This document shows, in pieces, positions 1 to 7,798 of a DNA stretch of 64,000 bases. This DNA comes from Lachnospiraceae bacterium AB2028 (lineage in GTDB: Bacteria; Bacillota; Clostridia; Lachnospirales; Lachnospiraceae), in assembly GCA_000621425.1 (NCBI GenBank), contig KK211275.1:288523-352522 (forward strand), in the 5' to 3' direction. Both the position numbers and the translations under genes were made by a program. The number at the start of each line of letters is the position of its first letter. The stretch's first letter is position 1. The notes beneath the pieces were generated by a model. It was not told the DNA's origin, made no database searches, and was given only the letters and a program-made list of their open reading frames with translations.

Positions 1-54
1 GAGGTAATAGAGGATGACAGGACAAGTATTGATGCAGTGGAGTTTATGACATAA
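1..54 (+). CDS. possible 3' end of a gene cut by the window start
   Basis: Frame 1 is open from the first base to a TAA at 52-54 and encodes 17 residues ending in Glu-Phe-Met-Thr. The other two forward frames stop within the first 15 bases. The peptide looks protein-like, but it is too short to assign to a family. It could equally be a chance open stretch. Confidence 0.3.
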   Translation, partial: EVIEDDRTSIDAVEFMT

Positions 55-148
55 CATGCATTAACGGATGACTGAAGAACTAATATGCGATGCCTTTGAT
101 GAGAACGACAAGACATGAGTGGTTTAGTAAAGCGAAGGAGGCGCTGAT

Positions 149-208
149 ATGAGCTTGATAGATTATTTTGCGATGAACATTGTTCCCAGAATGAACCGCA
201 CCATATGA
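149..208 (+). CDS. 19-codon small ORF with a strong ribosome binding site
   Basis: An ATG at 149 follows a full AAGGAGG at about 135-141 with good spacing and encodes 19 residues (Met-Ser-Leu-Ile-Asp-Tyr-Phe at the start) before a TGA at 206-208. The frame then stays open for another 13 codons. This could be a small peptide, or the start of a gene broken by a stop. I do not recognise the peptide. Confidence 0.3.
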   Translation: MSLIDYFAMNIVPRMNRTI

Positions 209-296
209 TTGTTTCTCAAACTCATAACCAGTGCAGTAGAACGCTATTGATAAATACTTTACACGATCAGTTTCCATTATCGGCAGAATCTTCCGC

Positions 297-325
297 TTGA
301 CAAAAAATTTGCAGTATAGTAATCT
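297..325 (+). promoter_or_regulatory. promoter of the tetR-type gene
   Basis: TTGACA (297-302) and TAATCT (320-325) are separated by 17 bases. Directly downstream, GATAGCTAAC (328-337) matches the right half of the operator at 1034-1049, and TAATC (320-324) pairs with GATTA (341-345) as an inverted repeat. The full 16-bp operator is not present here, so autoregulation by the TetR protein or weak control by the DtxR-type protein are both only possibilities. Confidence 0.6.
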
Positions 326-366
326 ATGATAGCTAACGATGATTACTTTTTGTCAGGATCGAAGAA

Positions 367-987
367 ATGCCAAGAGATAAAACATTAAGCCATGAAAAAG
401 TAAAGAAAGCCATTAAAGAGGAGTTCCTTGAAAAAGGCTATGAGGATGCATCTATCAGAAGTATAGGAGCACGCGCCGGCATGACCTCTGCAGGCCTGTA
501 CAGGCATTATGCTGATAAGGAAGCAATGTTTAATGCCATGGTGGAGCCTCTTATCGAAAGCATAAAGGACTGGACAGAGAAACACACAAGCAGGAAGTAC
601 AGCATTATTGAAGACGGAGTTCCCGGTGATGAGCTTTTTGGAGAAAACTTTGTTGACATGGTCAAGGAAGTGATCCTTCCAAGGAGAGATGAGTTCATTC
701 TTCTTATGTTACGCTCCGGCGGAACCAAATATGAGCATTTTATCCATGATTATGCAGAGGAAAACCAGAAGGAATTCCTGGATGCCATAAGGTATCTGAG
801 GGAAAATGGATATTCTGCGGCAGACATTGGTGAGGAGGAGCTGCATATGCTGCTTTCTGCATATCTGACTGCGTGTTTCGAACCAATCATACACGACTAC
901 GACGATGAAAAAGTCATAAAATATTTGGATACAGTTCAGAAATTCTTCATGCCGGGATGGCTTAAGATAATGGGAATCAGTAATTGA
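367..987 (+). CDS. TetR/AcrR family transcriptional regulator
   Basis: This 206-residue protein has the normal length for the family. Residues 8-55 form the TetR helix-turn-helix; the recognition part includes ASIRSIGARAGMTSAGLYRHY, typical of these repressors. The remainder is a variable ligand-binding and dimerisation region, so the ligand cannot be read from sequence. It is transcribed just upstream of, and in the same direction as, two ABC transporter pairs, so it probably controls one or both. A rho-independent terminator follows the gene, so the transporter operon has its own promoter region. The ribosome binding site is weak (GATCGAAG), but no better start is available. Confidence 0.85.
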   Translation: MPRDKTLSHEKVKKAIKEEFLEKGYEDASIRSIGARAGMTSAGLYRHYADKEAMFNAMVEPLIESIKDWTEKHTSRKYSIIEDGVPGDELFGENFVDMVKEVILPRRDEFILLMLRSGGTKYEHFIHDYAEENQKEFLDAIRYLRENGYSAADIGEEELHMLLSAYLTACFEPIIHDYDDEKVIKYLDTVQKFFMPGWLKIMGISN

Positions 988-988
988 G

Positions 989-1010
989 AAGAGCCGCAAG
1001 GCTCTTTTTA
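989..1010 (+). terminator. rho-independent terminator after tetR
   Basis: The stem AAGAGCC (989-995) pairs with GGCTCTT (1000-1006) around a GCAA loop and runs directly into a T-rich tail. It begins three bases after the tetR stop codon. Confidence 0.85.
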
Positions 1011-1033
1011 AATTTGTTAGTTATCACTTTTGA

Positions 1034-1049
1034 GTTAGCGATAGCTAAC
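1034..1049 (+). promoter_or_regulatory. iron-box-like inverted repeat, ABC pair 1
   Basis: GTTAGC-GATA-GCTAAC has perfect 6-bp arms. It lies 64 bases before the TTG start of the first ABC gene and is one of ten copies of RTTAGN-N4-NCTAAY in the window. No clear -35/-10 pair could be assigned around this copy. Confidence 0.75.
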
Positions 1050-1062
1050 CGAAAACAAACAA

Positions 1063-1083
1063 CCGATAGCTTTCGTTTATCGG
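1063..1083. promoter_or_regulatory. second inverted repeat before ABC pair 1
   Basis: CCGATA (1063-1068) pairs with TATCGG (1078-1083) across 9 bases. It differs from the 16-bp repeat just upstream. Its size suits a TetR-family operator, and the upstream gene encodes such a regulator, so it is a candidate site for it. This is inference from position only. Confidence 0.4.
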
Positions 1084-1112
1084 ATACATAAACAAACAGG
1101 GAGGACATCAAA

Positions 1113-2876
1113 TTGGGAAAGAATGAGAAGTACGATCACATGAAACTGATCAGGGAGTATGCGGGAGGGCATAAAATCCTGATCACATTAGGAAGGTGCC
1201 TTGCCGCAGTAAGCGCTGTAATGACACTGATCCCGTACTACGAACTATGGAAGATCATAAGGTGCGCGGTTATCGGAGAGGAATTAAATAAGATCAGGCT
1301 TTATGCATGGTCGGCAGTTGCACTGATCGTGGGAGCGCTGCTCGTATATATCTTGGCACTGTTATGTACACATATAGCTGCTTTCCGCGTACAGGCCAAT
1401 ATGAGAAGCTCTTTGATGCGCAGGATCATTACCTTGCCCCTCGGAGTTTTTGATGAAGACGGAACGGGCAGGATCAGAAGGATCGTGAACGACTCTACAG
1501 CGGCTACGGAAACATATATCGCACACAATCTTTGTGATAAGACCGTTGCGGCAATCACACCGATAGGTATCCTTGTTCTGGTGCTTGCATTTAACTGGAA
1601 GATCGGCCTTATCTGTATGATTCCTGCAGTGATCGGGTTTGCCTGTATGATGTCCATGATGGGGAAAGGCATGCAGGAGAAAATGAAAGAATACCAGGAT
1701 GCGCTGGAAACCATGAGCAGCGAAGCGACTGAGTATGTAAGGGGTGTTCCGGTAGTAAAGACCTTTGGGCAGACGGTACATTCATTTAAACGGTTCAAGG
1801 CATGCATAGACGGTTTCGGAAAGTGGACAACGGAATATACCATAATGCTCAGGTTTCCCATGACAGGATTCATGACCTGCATCAATGCGATATTTGCCTT
1901 TATCGTGATAGCGGCATTTGTTGTGACAAAGAATGGCGTGGATAATGCTGCAGTCTTAAATATCATGTATTACATCATCGTGACACCGCTGGTTACTATA
2001 GCACTAACAAAGATTGCTTACACCGGAGAAGCGGAGATGACGCTTATAGATGCATTAAAGCGTGTGGACAGGATCATGGAGATCGAACCGCTTGAAGAAA
2101 GACGGACAGACAGGAAGCCTGCCGATCACGGTATCGAGCTTAAGAATGTAAGCTATCGATATAAGGGAGCCGTGCGTGATGCGGTAAGTGATGTTTCGAT
2201 ATCAATAAAAGCGGGGGAACATATAGCACTCGTGGGGCCTTCGGGGTCGGGAAAAACGACACTGGCTGAACTGATGGTCAGATTCTTTGATGTGAGTTCT
2301 GGAGAGATACTGATAGGTGGAGTAAATGTGAAGGATATTTCCCAGACTGAACTTATGAAATATATATCATTTGTATTTCAGGACAGCAGGCTGATCAAGA
2401 AGTCAATACTTGAAAATGTCCGGATGGCCAAACCGGATGCTTCGGAAACTGAGGTTCTTGAGGCTCTTAGAAAAGCACAGTGTATGGATATTATCGAAAA
2501 ACTCCCGAACGGCATTCATACCGTGATAGGCGAAAAAGGAACATATCTGTCGGGGGGTGAGCAACAGAGGATCACGATAGCCAGGGCGGTTTTAAAGAAT
2601 GCACCGATTCTGATCCTTGATGAAGCTACGGCTTTTGCGGATCCCGATAATGAAACAAAGGTGCAGGCGGCATTCGAAGAACTTTCAAAAAACAAAACTC
2701 TTATAATGATCGCACACAGATTAAGCACTGTTATGAATGCTGACAGGATATTCGTCATGGATGACGGGAAATGCATAGAATCCGGAAATCATAACGAACT
2801 GATGAACAAAAACGGCTTGTATAGGCATATGTTCGACGAGTATACAAGATCAATCGAGTGGAAGGTAGGTGCGTGA
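1113..2876 (+). CDS. ABC exporter-fold transporter, half 1 of pair 1 (possible metal-chelate importer)
   Basis: The 587-residue protein is a type IV ABC half transporter. The N-terminal 320 residues carry about six membrane segments. The C-terminal domain has Walker A GPSGSGKTT (near 375), the signature LSGGEQQR (near 480) and Walker B ILILDEAT. A TTG start is chosen because GGGAGG sits 8-9 bases upstream; the next ATG in frame (1140) lacks a site. The next gene encodes the partner half, so the two should form a heterodimer in the cytoplasmic membrane. Exporter-fold pairs of this size include YbtP/YbtQ and IrtA/IrtB, which import iron chelates. The iron-box upstream supports that reading, but drug or peptide export cannot be excluded. 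Confidence 0.85.
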   Translation: MGKNEKYDHMKLIREYAGGHKILITLGRCLAAVSAVMTLIPYYELWKIIRCAVIGEELNKIRLYAWSAVALIVGALLVYILALLCTHIAAFRVQANMRSSLMRRIITLPLGVFDEDGTGRIRRIVNDSTAATETYIAHNLCDKTVAAITPIGILVLVLAFNWKIGLICMIPAVIGFACMMSMMGKGMQEKMKEYQDALETMSSEATEYVRGVPVVKTFGQTVHSFKRFKACIDGFGKWTTEYTIMLRFPMTGFMTCINAIFAFIVIAAFVVTKNGVDNAAVLNIMYYIIVTPLVTIALTKIAYTGEAEMTLIDALKRVDRIMEIEPLEERRTDRKPADHGIELKNVSYRYKGAVRDAVSDVSISIKAGEHIALVGPSGSGKTTLAELMVRFFDVSSGEILIGGVNVKDISQTELMKYISFVFQDSRLIKKSILENVRMAKPDASETEVLEALRKAQCMDIIEKLPNGIHTVIGEKGTYLSGGEQQRITIARAVLKNAPILILDEATAFADPDNETKVQAAFEELSKNKTLIMIAHRLSTVMNADRIFVMDDGKCIESGNHNELMNKNGLYRHMFDEYTRSIEWKVGA

Positions 2877-2878
2877 AG

Positions 2879-4612
2879 ATGGTTGAGAGATTACAGCATA
2901 AATACGCGCTCTCAAGGCAGGGTGCTGTGGATATGATAAAGGCATGCGTAAGTGTGACCGTAACAAATATTGTTCTGATGATGACGGCAGGGATCCTGTA
3001 TACACTTATTAAGGATCTTTTGGAGAACAGCTTAAACAGCAGCAGGATACCGTTTTATATAGCGGGATCAGCAATTGTGATCGTTCTGGTTTTCGTTACC
3101 AATTTTATCCAATATAACGCAACATTTCTGACTACATACCGGGAGAGCGGAGTGAGAAGAACCTCCATAGCGGAGAAATTAAGGAAGCTTCCTCTTTCCT
3201 ATTTTGGAAAAAAGAATATTGCAGATCTTACCACGAACATCATGGGTGACTGTGCCATGATCGAAACGGCATCCAGCCATTGGATCCCGGAGCTGATCGG
3301 TGCGGTCATATCGGTGTGTATCGTCGGCATCAGCCTGTTTTTCTTTTTTGACTGGAGGATGGTTCTTGCAAGCTTTTGGGTGATCCCCGTTGCTTTTATC
3401 ATAGTGACAACCTGCGCCGGAGCAGAAAAGAGAGCGGTACGAAAAAACCACGCAGTTAAGCTTGCCATGGCGGACGGTATACAAGAATGTCTGGAATCCA
3501 TCAGGGATCTGCGAGCTAACAATGCGCAAGACAGATATATGGAGGAACTTGACGGCAAGATCAAAAAAGTTGAGAAGTTCGCCCTGCTCACTGAACTGAA
3601 AATGGCTGTGTATGTGAACTCCTCAGCTATCATCTTAAAGCTTGGTATAGGAACTACAGCGGTAGTCGGCGGTACTCTCTTTGCAAAGGGAGAGATAGAT
3701 CTGCTCACATTCTTTATGTTCCTGATGCTTGTATCGAGGCTGTATGCTCCGATGGAGATTTCGTTGCAGAATTTTGCGGCGATCATAGCGACAGGAATAC
3801 AGTGTGAACGCCTGGATGAGGTGCTCTCACATGATATACAGACCGGTTCCGAAGAACTTAAGAACGATGGGTATGATATCGTCTTTGATCATGTTGGCTT
3901 CAAGTATGATGATAATACGGATGTACTAAAGGATGTGAGCTTTACGGCAAAGCAGGGCCAGGTTACAGCGCTCATCGGTCCTTCCGGTGGCGGAAAGACC
4001 ACTATATCAAGACTGGCCGCGAGATTCTGGGATGTGGGCAGCGGAAAGATCACTCTCGGAGGAGAGGATATCTCAAAGATAGATCCGGAAACACTGCTCT
4101 CGAAATATTCCATCGTTTTTCAGGATGTAACGCTTTTTAACAACTCCGTAATGGAGAATATCCGTATCGGGAAGAGCGGAGCTACTGACGAAGAGGTTAT
4201 TGAGGCTGCAAAGTTGGCAAACTGTGATGAGTTTGTAAATCTTCTTCCGGACAAATATGAAACAAACATAGGAGAGAACGGAAGCGAGCTTTCCGGAGGA
4301 GAGAGGCAGAGGATATCCATAGCAAGAGCGTTCCTTAAGGATGCGCCTGTGATCCTTTTGGATGAAGCTACTGCGTCTCTTGATGCCGAGAATGAGACAG
4401 CTATCCAGGAAGCGCTGTCAAGACTGATAAGGAACAAGACGGTCATGATCATTGCACACCGTATGAGGACCATTGCAAAAGCGGATCATATCGTTGTTCT
4501 TAAAGACGGTGTGGTTGCCGAACAGGGCAGTCCCGAGTTTTTGTCAGGCTATGACAGTATATACAGCGGTATGACTGCGCAGCAGCTCATATCACAGAAC
4601 TGGACAATGTAA
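2879..4612 (+). CDS. ABC exporter-fold transporter, half 2 of pair 1
   Basis: This is a membrane domain (about residues 15-310) followed by an ATPase domain with Walker A GPSGGGKTT, signature LSGGERQR, Walker B VILLDEATASLD and the H-loop IIAHRM. The ATG at 2879 is preferred because AAGGTAGG lies about 9 bases upstream, giving 577 residues. GTG at 2873, which overlaps the upstream stop, and GTG at 2858 are in-frame alternatives. Start and upstream stop are within a few bases, so translation is coupled and a 1:1 heterodimer with the preceding protein is likely. The substrate is unknown; the location in an iron-box cluster suggests a metal chelate. Confidence 0.85.
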   Translation: MVERLQHKYALSRQGAVDMIKACVSVTVTNIVLMMTAGILYTLIKDLLENSLNSSRIPFYIAGSAIVIVLVFVTNFIQYNATFLTTYRESGVRRTSIAEKLRKLPLSYFGKKNIADLTTNIMGDCAMIETASSHWIPELIGAVISVCIVGISLFFFFDWRMVLASFWVIPVAFIIVTTCAGAEKRAVRKNHAVKLAMADGIQECLESIRDLRANNAQDRYMEELDGKIKKVEKFALLTELKMAVYVNSSAIILKLGIGTTAVVGGTLFAKGEIDLLTFFMFLMLVSRLYAPMEISLQNFAAIIATGIQCERLDEVLSHDIQTGSEELKNDGYDIVFDHVGFKYDDNTDVLKDVSFTAKQGQVTALIGPSGGGKTTISRLAARFWDVGSGKITLGGEDISKIDPETLLSKYSIVFQDVTLFNNSVMENIRIGKSGATDEEVIEAAKLANCDEFVNLLPDKYETNIGENGSELSGGERQRISIARAFLKDAPVILLDEATASLDAENETAIQEALSRLIRNKTVMIIAHRMRTIAKADHIVVLKDGVVAEQGSPEFLSGYDSIYSGMTAQQLISQNWTM

Positions 4613-4634
4613 AAAAAGAAGGAAGAATTAAAAT

Positions 4635-5231
4635 TTGAATTATTTTATCTCTCAATTTGGGAATCCGCACGGTATTGTCGGAAGATTATTCTCGAAGATG
4701 ATGAATATGTCAAATAAAAAGATGTATGCGGCCAATCTTAAGCACATATCCGGAAAGACATCCAAAGTCCTGGAGATAGGGTTTGGTAACGGAAGACAGC
4801 TGGAGATGATCAAAGCTTATTATCCGGAGTGTGCGGTTTACGGAATAGACATATCTGAAGATATGTATGAAGCAGCAGGGGAGCGGTTAGGGGATAAAGC
4901 CTTTCTTGCTTTGGGCAGGGCAGAGAAGCTCCCTTATGATGAAAACAAGTTTGATGTTATCATTACTACTGATACCTGTTATTTTTGGGATGAACCGGAT
5001 AAGGTCTTCTCTGAGATATTCAGAACACTTAAAGATAAGGGGATATTTGTTAATTCTTATAATACCATGTATGCCGGAGCGGTAAAACGCTCAAATCAGA
5101 ATGCATTGGGTGATGATAAAGCAATATTATCTGCTGCCGGGCGACAGGGGTTTGTCCCGGCAGCTATATCCAGGATCGGAGTGTGCGAGAGACAGATCGT
5201 ATTAAGCAAAAATTATCGGGAATGGCGGTAA
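4635..5231 (+). CDS. class I SAM-dependent methyltransferase
   Basis: The 198-residue protein has motif I as VLEIGFGNGRQLEMI (residues 47-61), the acidic end of strand 2 in YGIDIS, and a motif II/III region LPYDENKFDVIITTDTCYF. This is the Methyltransf_11/UbiE-like Rossmann fold. It starts with TTG at 4635 behind GAAGGAAG. It lies 22 bases after the second ABC gene, so it is probably co-transcribed with pair 1. The substrate cannot be read from sequence. Placement between two transporter pairs suggests it modifies the transported compound, but that is inference. Confidence 0.75.
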   Translation: MNYFISQFGNPHGIVGRLFSKMMNMSNKKMYAANLKHISGKTSKVLEIGFGNGRQLEMIKAYYPECAVYGIDISEDMYEAAGERLGDKAFLALGRAEKLPYDENKFDVIITTDTCYFWDEPDKVFSEIFRTLKDKGIFVNSYNTMYAGAVKRSNQNALGDDKAILSAAGRQGFVPAAISRIGVCERQIVLSKNYREWR

Positions 5232-5335
5232 GAATTGCTCTATTCAAAATAGAATACATTTTTCGTGTCCATTTTTCCTGACTGCTACAAGTACGTTTTT
5301 TCAATAAATTTCCAAGAGAATAATAGGAGAAGCCA

Positions 5336-5974
5336 ATGAAAACTGCACAGCAGTATAAGAATCTGACAATCATTGAATTTACAAAGGCGGCGGAAACTTA
5401 CGAGACAGATCGTGCCGGAATATATGAGATGTGCAAGGATGATTATCCTTATATTGAGGAAGAGCTGAGGAAAATACAGTATCATGATCTGCTTGACTGC
5501 GGATGCGGTACCGGTCCGATGATCTCAATTCTGTATGAAAATGACAGCTCAAAACACTATGTCGGTCTTGATCTGACACCTAAGATGATCGAAGTGGCGA
5601 AAGCAAAGAACCTGCAAGGAGTGGACTGGATTGTGGGAGACTGCGAAAAGCTCCCGTTTGATAATGAAACCTTTGATGTGATCATATGTACAAACAGTTT
5701 TCACCATTACCCGAATCCCCAGATGTTCTTTAACAGCGTAAAGAGAGTATTAAGACCCGGCGGAAAGCTCGTCTTGCAGGATTATACAGCACCGGGACCG
5801 ATACTGTGGCTTATGAATCACACAGAGATGCCACTGGCGAACCTTGTCGGACATGGTGATGTGGCAGCAAGATCACTCGATGAGATTAAGGCATTTTGTG
5901 ACAATTCCGGGCTTAAGATTGAAAAACTTGAAAGAGCAAAGAAGTTCAGGATGCATCTTGTGGCAATTAAATAG
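5336..5974 (+). CDS. class I SAM-dependent methyltransferase
   Basis: The 212-residue protein has motif I DCGCGTGPMI (about residues 59-68), the acidic residue in GLDLTPKMIEVA, and LPFDNETFDVIICTNSFHH followed by LRPGGKLVLQDY. These features identify a UbiE/COQ5-like Methyltransf_11 enzyme. The ribosome binding site AGGAGA sits well before the ATG. It lies 104 bases after the previous methyltransferase with no clear terminator between, so the two probably belong to one transcript with ABC pair 1. A strong hairpin and then an iron-box-like repeat separate it from pair 2. The substrate is unknown. Confidence 0.75.
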   Translation: MKTAQQYKNLTIIEFTKAAETYETDRAGIYEMCKDDYPYIEEELRKIQYHDLLDCGCGTGPMISILYENDSSKHYVGLDLTPKMIEVAKAKNLQGVDWIVGDCEKLPFDNETFDVIICTNSFHHYPNPQMFFNSVKRVLRPGGKLVLQDYTAPGPILWLMNHTEMPLANLVGHGDVAARSLDEIKAFCDNSGLKIEKLERAKKFRMHLVAIK

Positions 5975-5979
5975 AATTC

Positions 5980-6003
5980 TTAAGCCGTCGAAAGACGGCT
6001 TAA
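5980..6003. repeat. stable GNRA-loop hairpin between methyltransferase and ABC pair 2
   Basis: TTAAGCCGTC (5980-5989) pairs perfectly with GACGGCTTAA (5994-6003) around a GAAA tetraloop. No T-run follows on either strand, so it is a weak or partial terminator at best. It may instead mark an mRNA processing or stability boundary inside the ABC cluster. Confidence 0.6.
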
Positions 6004-6016
6004 AAACAGGTATTCG

Positions 6017-6032
6017 GTTAGCGGATGCTAAT
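6017..6032 (+). promoter_or_regulatory. iron-box-like inverted repeat, ABC pair 2
   Basis: GTTAGC-GGAT-GCTAAT matches the RTTAGN-N4-NCTAAY consensus with one arm mismatch at the edge. It ends 28 bases before the ATG of the third ABC gene. An in-frame ATG at 6025 falls inside the repeat and is therefore rejected as the gene start. Confidence 0.75.
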
Positions 6033-6060
6033 CAAAAATAAAGCAGACGGAGGAAATAAA

Positions 6061-7794
6061 ATGTTTAAGAGAGTGGCTCCCTATATTGGAGAGTACAAAA
6101 AGTATACTGTGTGGGCTGTGATAATGATGTCCATAGGTATCATCGCAAATGTTATGCCTTATTTTTTCATGTATCAGATTATAGTTCCGCTTATCCGGGG
6201 GGAGCATATAGATGCTTATTTTATTCTGTTCAGGGTTGTGGCGATCGCAGTATGCGAGATCATCTTTTCGGTCTCTTATGTGCAGGGACTTACGTTTTCG
6301 CATATCAGTGCATACAACACCCTTAAAAACCTGAGGGTCTCCCTGCAGGGAAAACTTGAAAAGCAGCCTCTCGGAAACATACAGGAACTTGGTACGGGCC
6401 GTATCAAGAAAGTATTTACGGACGATATAGATCAGGTTGAACTCCTGTTGGCGCATGCTATCCCGGAGGGAATCGCAAATATCGCGATACCGATTATCAT
6501 TATCGTTCTTATGTTCATATCCGACTGGAGGCTTGGTCTTTTATCATTGGTACCTCTTGTGATCGGAATGTTTGCAATGGGTATGATGATGAAATCCGGA
6601 TTTGAGAAGATGAATGCTTATTACGAATCCGCTACGAAGATGAATAATACGATCATCGAATATGTAAACGGAATGGAAGTCGTAAAGGTCTTTAATAAAG
6701 ACGGGGAATCCTATAAGCGTTTCGGTGACATGGTTAAGAATTACCGGGACTTTACGATCGACTGGTATAAGGTATGCTGGCCGTGGATGGCGATATATTC
6801 AAGCGTGCTTCCCTGTCTTGTACTTCTAATGCTGCCTTTCGGATCAATGATGGTACTTGGCGGGACTATAACACTTGAGAGGATGGTGCTGGTTTTCTGT
6901 ATGTCTTTTGCCGTGGGGCCTTCTGTGTTAAAAGCACTCAATTTTGCCGGTAAATTCCCACAACTTGATTATAAGATCGCCGAGCTTGAGAAGATGATGG
7001 AGCATCCGCCACTTAATGAGGGAACATCGGGCTTTAAGGGTGATGGTCTGAATGTTGAATTTAAAGATATTCATTTTGGTTACGAGGATACAGAGGTTCT
7101 TCACGGTGTAAACCTTTCGCTTAAGCAGGGAACCACTACAGCACTTGTAGGCGAATCCGGAAGCGGAAAGTCAACGCTTGCCAATCTTTTAGTGCATTAT
7201 TACGATCTTGATTCCGGAAGCATAACCATAGGAGGTCAGGATATAACGGATATGTCTCTTGAGGCCCTCAATGATCAGGTGGCGTTCGTTTCACAGGAAC
7301 AGTTTTTGTTTAATACCAGTCTGTATGAAAACATTCTTATAGGTAAGCCGGGTGCCACTAAGGAGGAAGTGCTTGATGCGGCAAAAAGGGCCCAGTGTAA
7401 TGAATTCCTTGACCGGCTGCCGGATGGTATCGAAACTCAGGCCGGTGACGGAGGCAAGCAGTTATCCGGCGGTGAACGCCAGAGAATATCACTTGCAAGG
7501 GCGATACTTAAGAATGCCCCCATCATAGTCCTTGACGAGGCAACGGCATTTATGGATCCGGAAAACGAAGAGAAAATGAATGCGGCACTTGATGAGATAG
7601 TAAAAGATAAGACTGTTCTGGTAATCGCCCACAGGCTTTCGACTATAAAAAGTGCCGATAAGATCTGTGTAATGAAAGAGGGTAAATGCATTGCGGCGGA
7701 CACCCATGACAAACTGTTAGAGGTCTGCTCCGAATACAGAAAATTATGGGAAGCGTCGGTTTCGGCAAGTACCTGGAAGGTGAGGGAGGCTTAA
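6061..7794 (+). CDS. ABC exporter-fold transporter, half 1 of pair 2
   Basis: This 577-residue half transporter has an N-terminal membrane domain (about residues 1-310) and a C-terminal ATPase domain. The latter has Walker A GESGSGKST, signature LSGGERQR, Walker B IIVLDEATAFMD and the H-loop VIAHRLS. The start at 6061 follows a strong GGAGG; an in-frame ATG 36 bases upstream lies inside the iron-box-like repeat and has no site. It resembles the first gene of pair 1 in layout, which suggests duplication of an ancestral pair. The gene 4 bases downstream encodes the partner. The substrate is unknown; a metal chelate is inferred from the shared operator. Confidence 0.85.
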   Translation: MFKRVAPYIGEYKKYTVWAVIMMSIGIIANVMPYFFMYQIIVPLIRGEHIDAYFILFRVVAIAVCEIIFSVSYVQGLTFSHISAYNTLKNLRVSLQGKLEKQPLGNIQELGTGRIKKVFTDDIDQVELLLAHAIPEGIANIAIPIIIIVLMFISDWRLGLLSLVPLVIGMFAMGMMMKSGFEKMNAYYESATKMNNTIIEYVNGMEVVKVFNKDGESYKRFGDMVKNYRDFTIDWYKVCWPWMAIYSSVLPCLVLLMLPFGSMMVLGGTITLERMVLVFCMSFAVGPSVLKALNFAGKFPQLDYKIAELEKMMEHPPLNEGTSGFKGDGLNVEFKDIHFGYEDTEVLHGVNLSLKQGTTTALVGESGSGKSTLANLLVHYYDLDSGSITIGGQDITDMSLEALNDQVAFVSQEQFLFNTSLYENILIGKPGATKEEVLDAAKRAQCNEFLDRLPDGIETQAGDGGKQLSGGERQRISLARAILKNAPIIVLDEATAFMDPENEEKMNAALDEIVKDKTVLVIAHRLSTIKSADKICVMKEGKCIAADTHDKLLEVCSEYRKLWEASVSASTWKVREA

Positions 7795-7798
7795 TATC

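Noticed and set aside
80-277. 65-codon reverse-strand ORF near the window start
   Set aside because: No ribosome binding site, no recognisable family and low-quality composition; it overlaps the forward small ORF with a perfect site.
328-337. GATAGCTAAC before tetR as an eleventh operator
   Set aside because: Only the right half of the repeat is present; the left arm does not match.
5980-6003. Hairpin as a full rho-independent terminator
   Set aside because: The stem is strong but no T-run follows on either strand.
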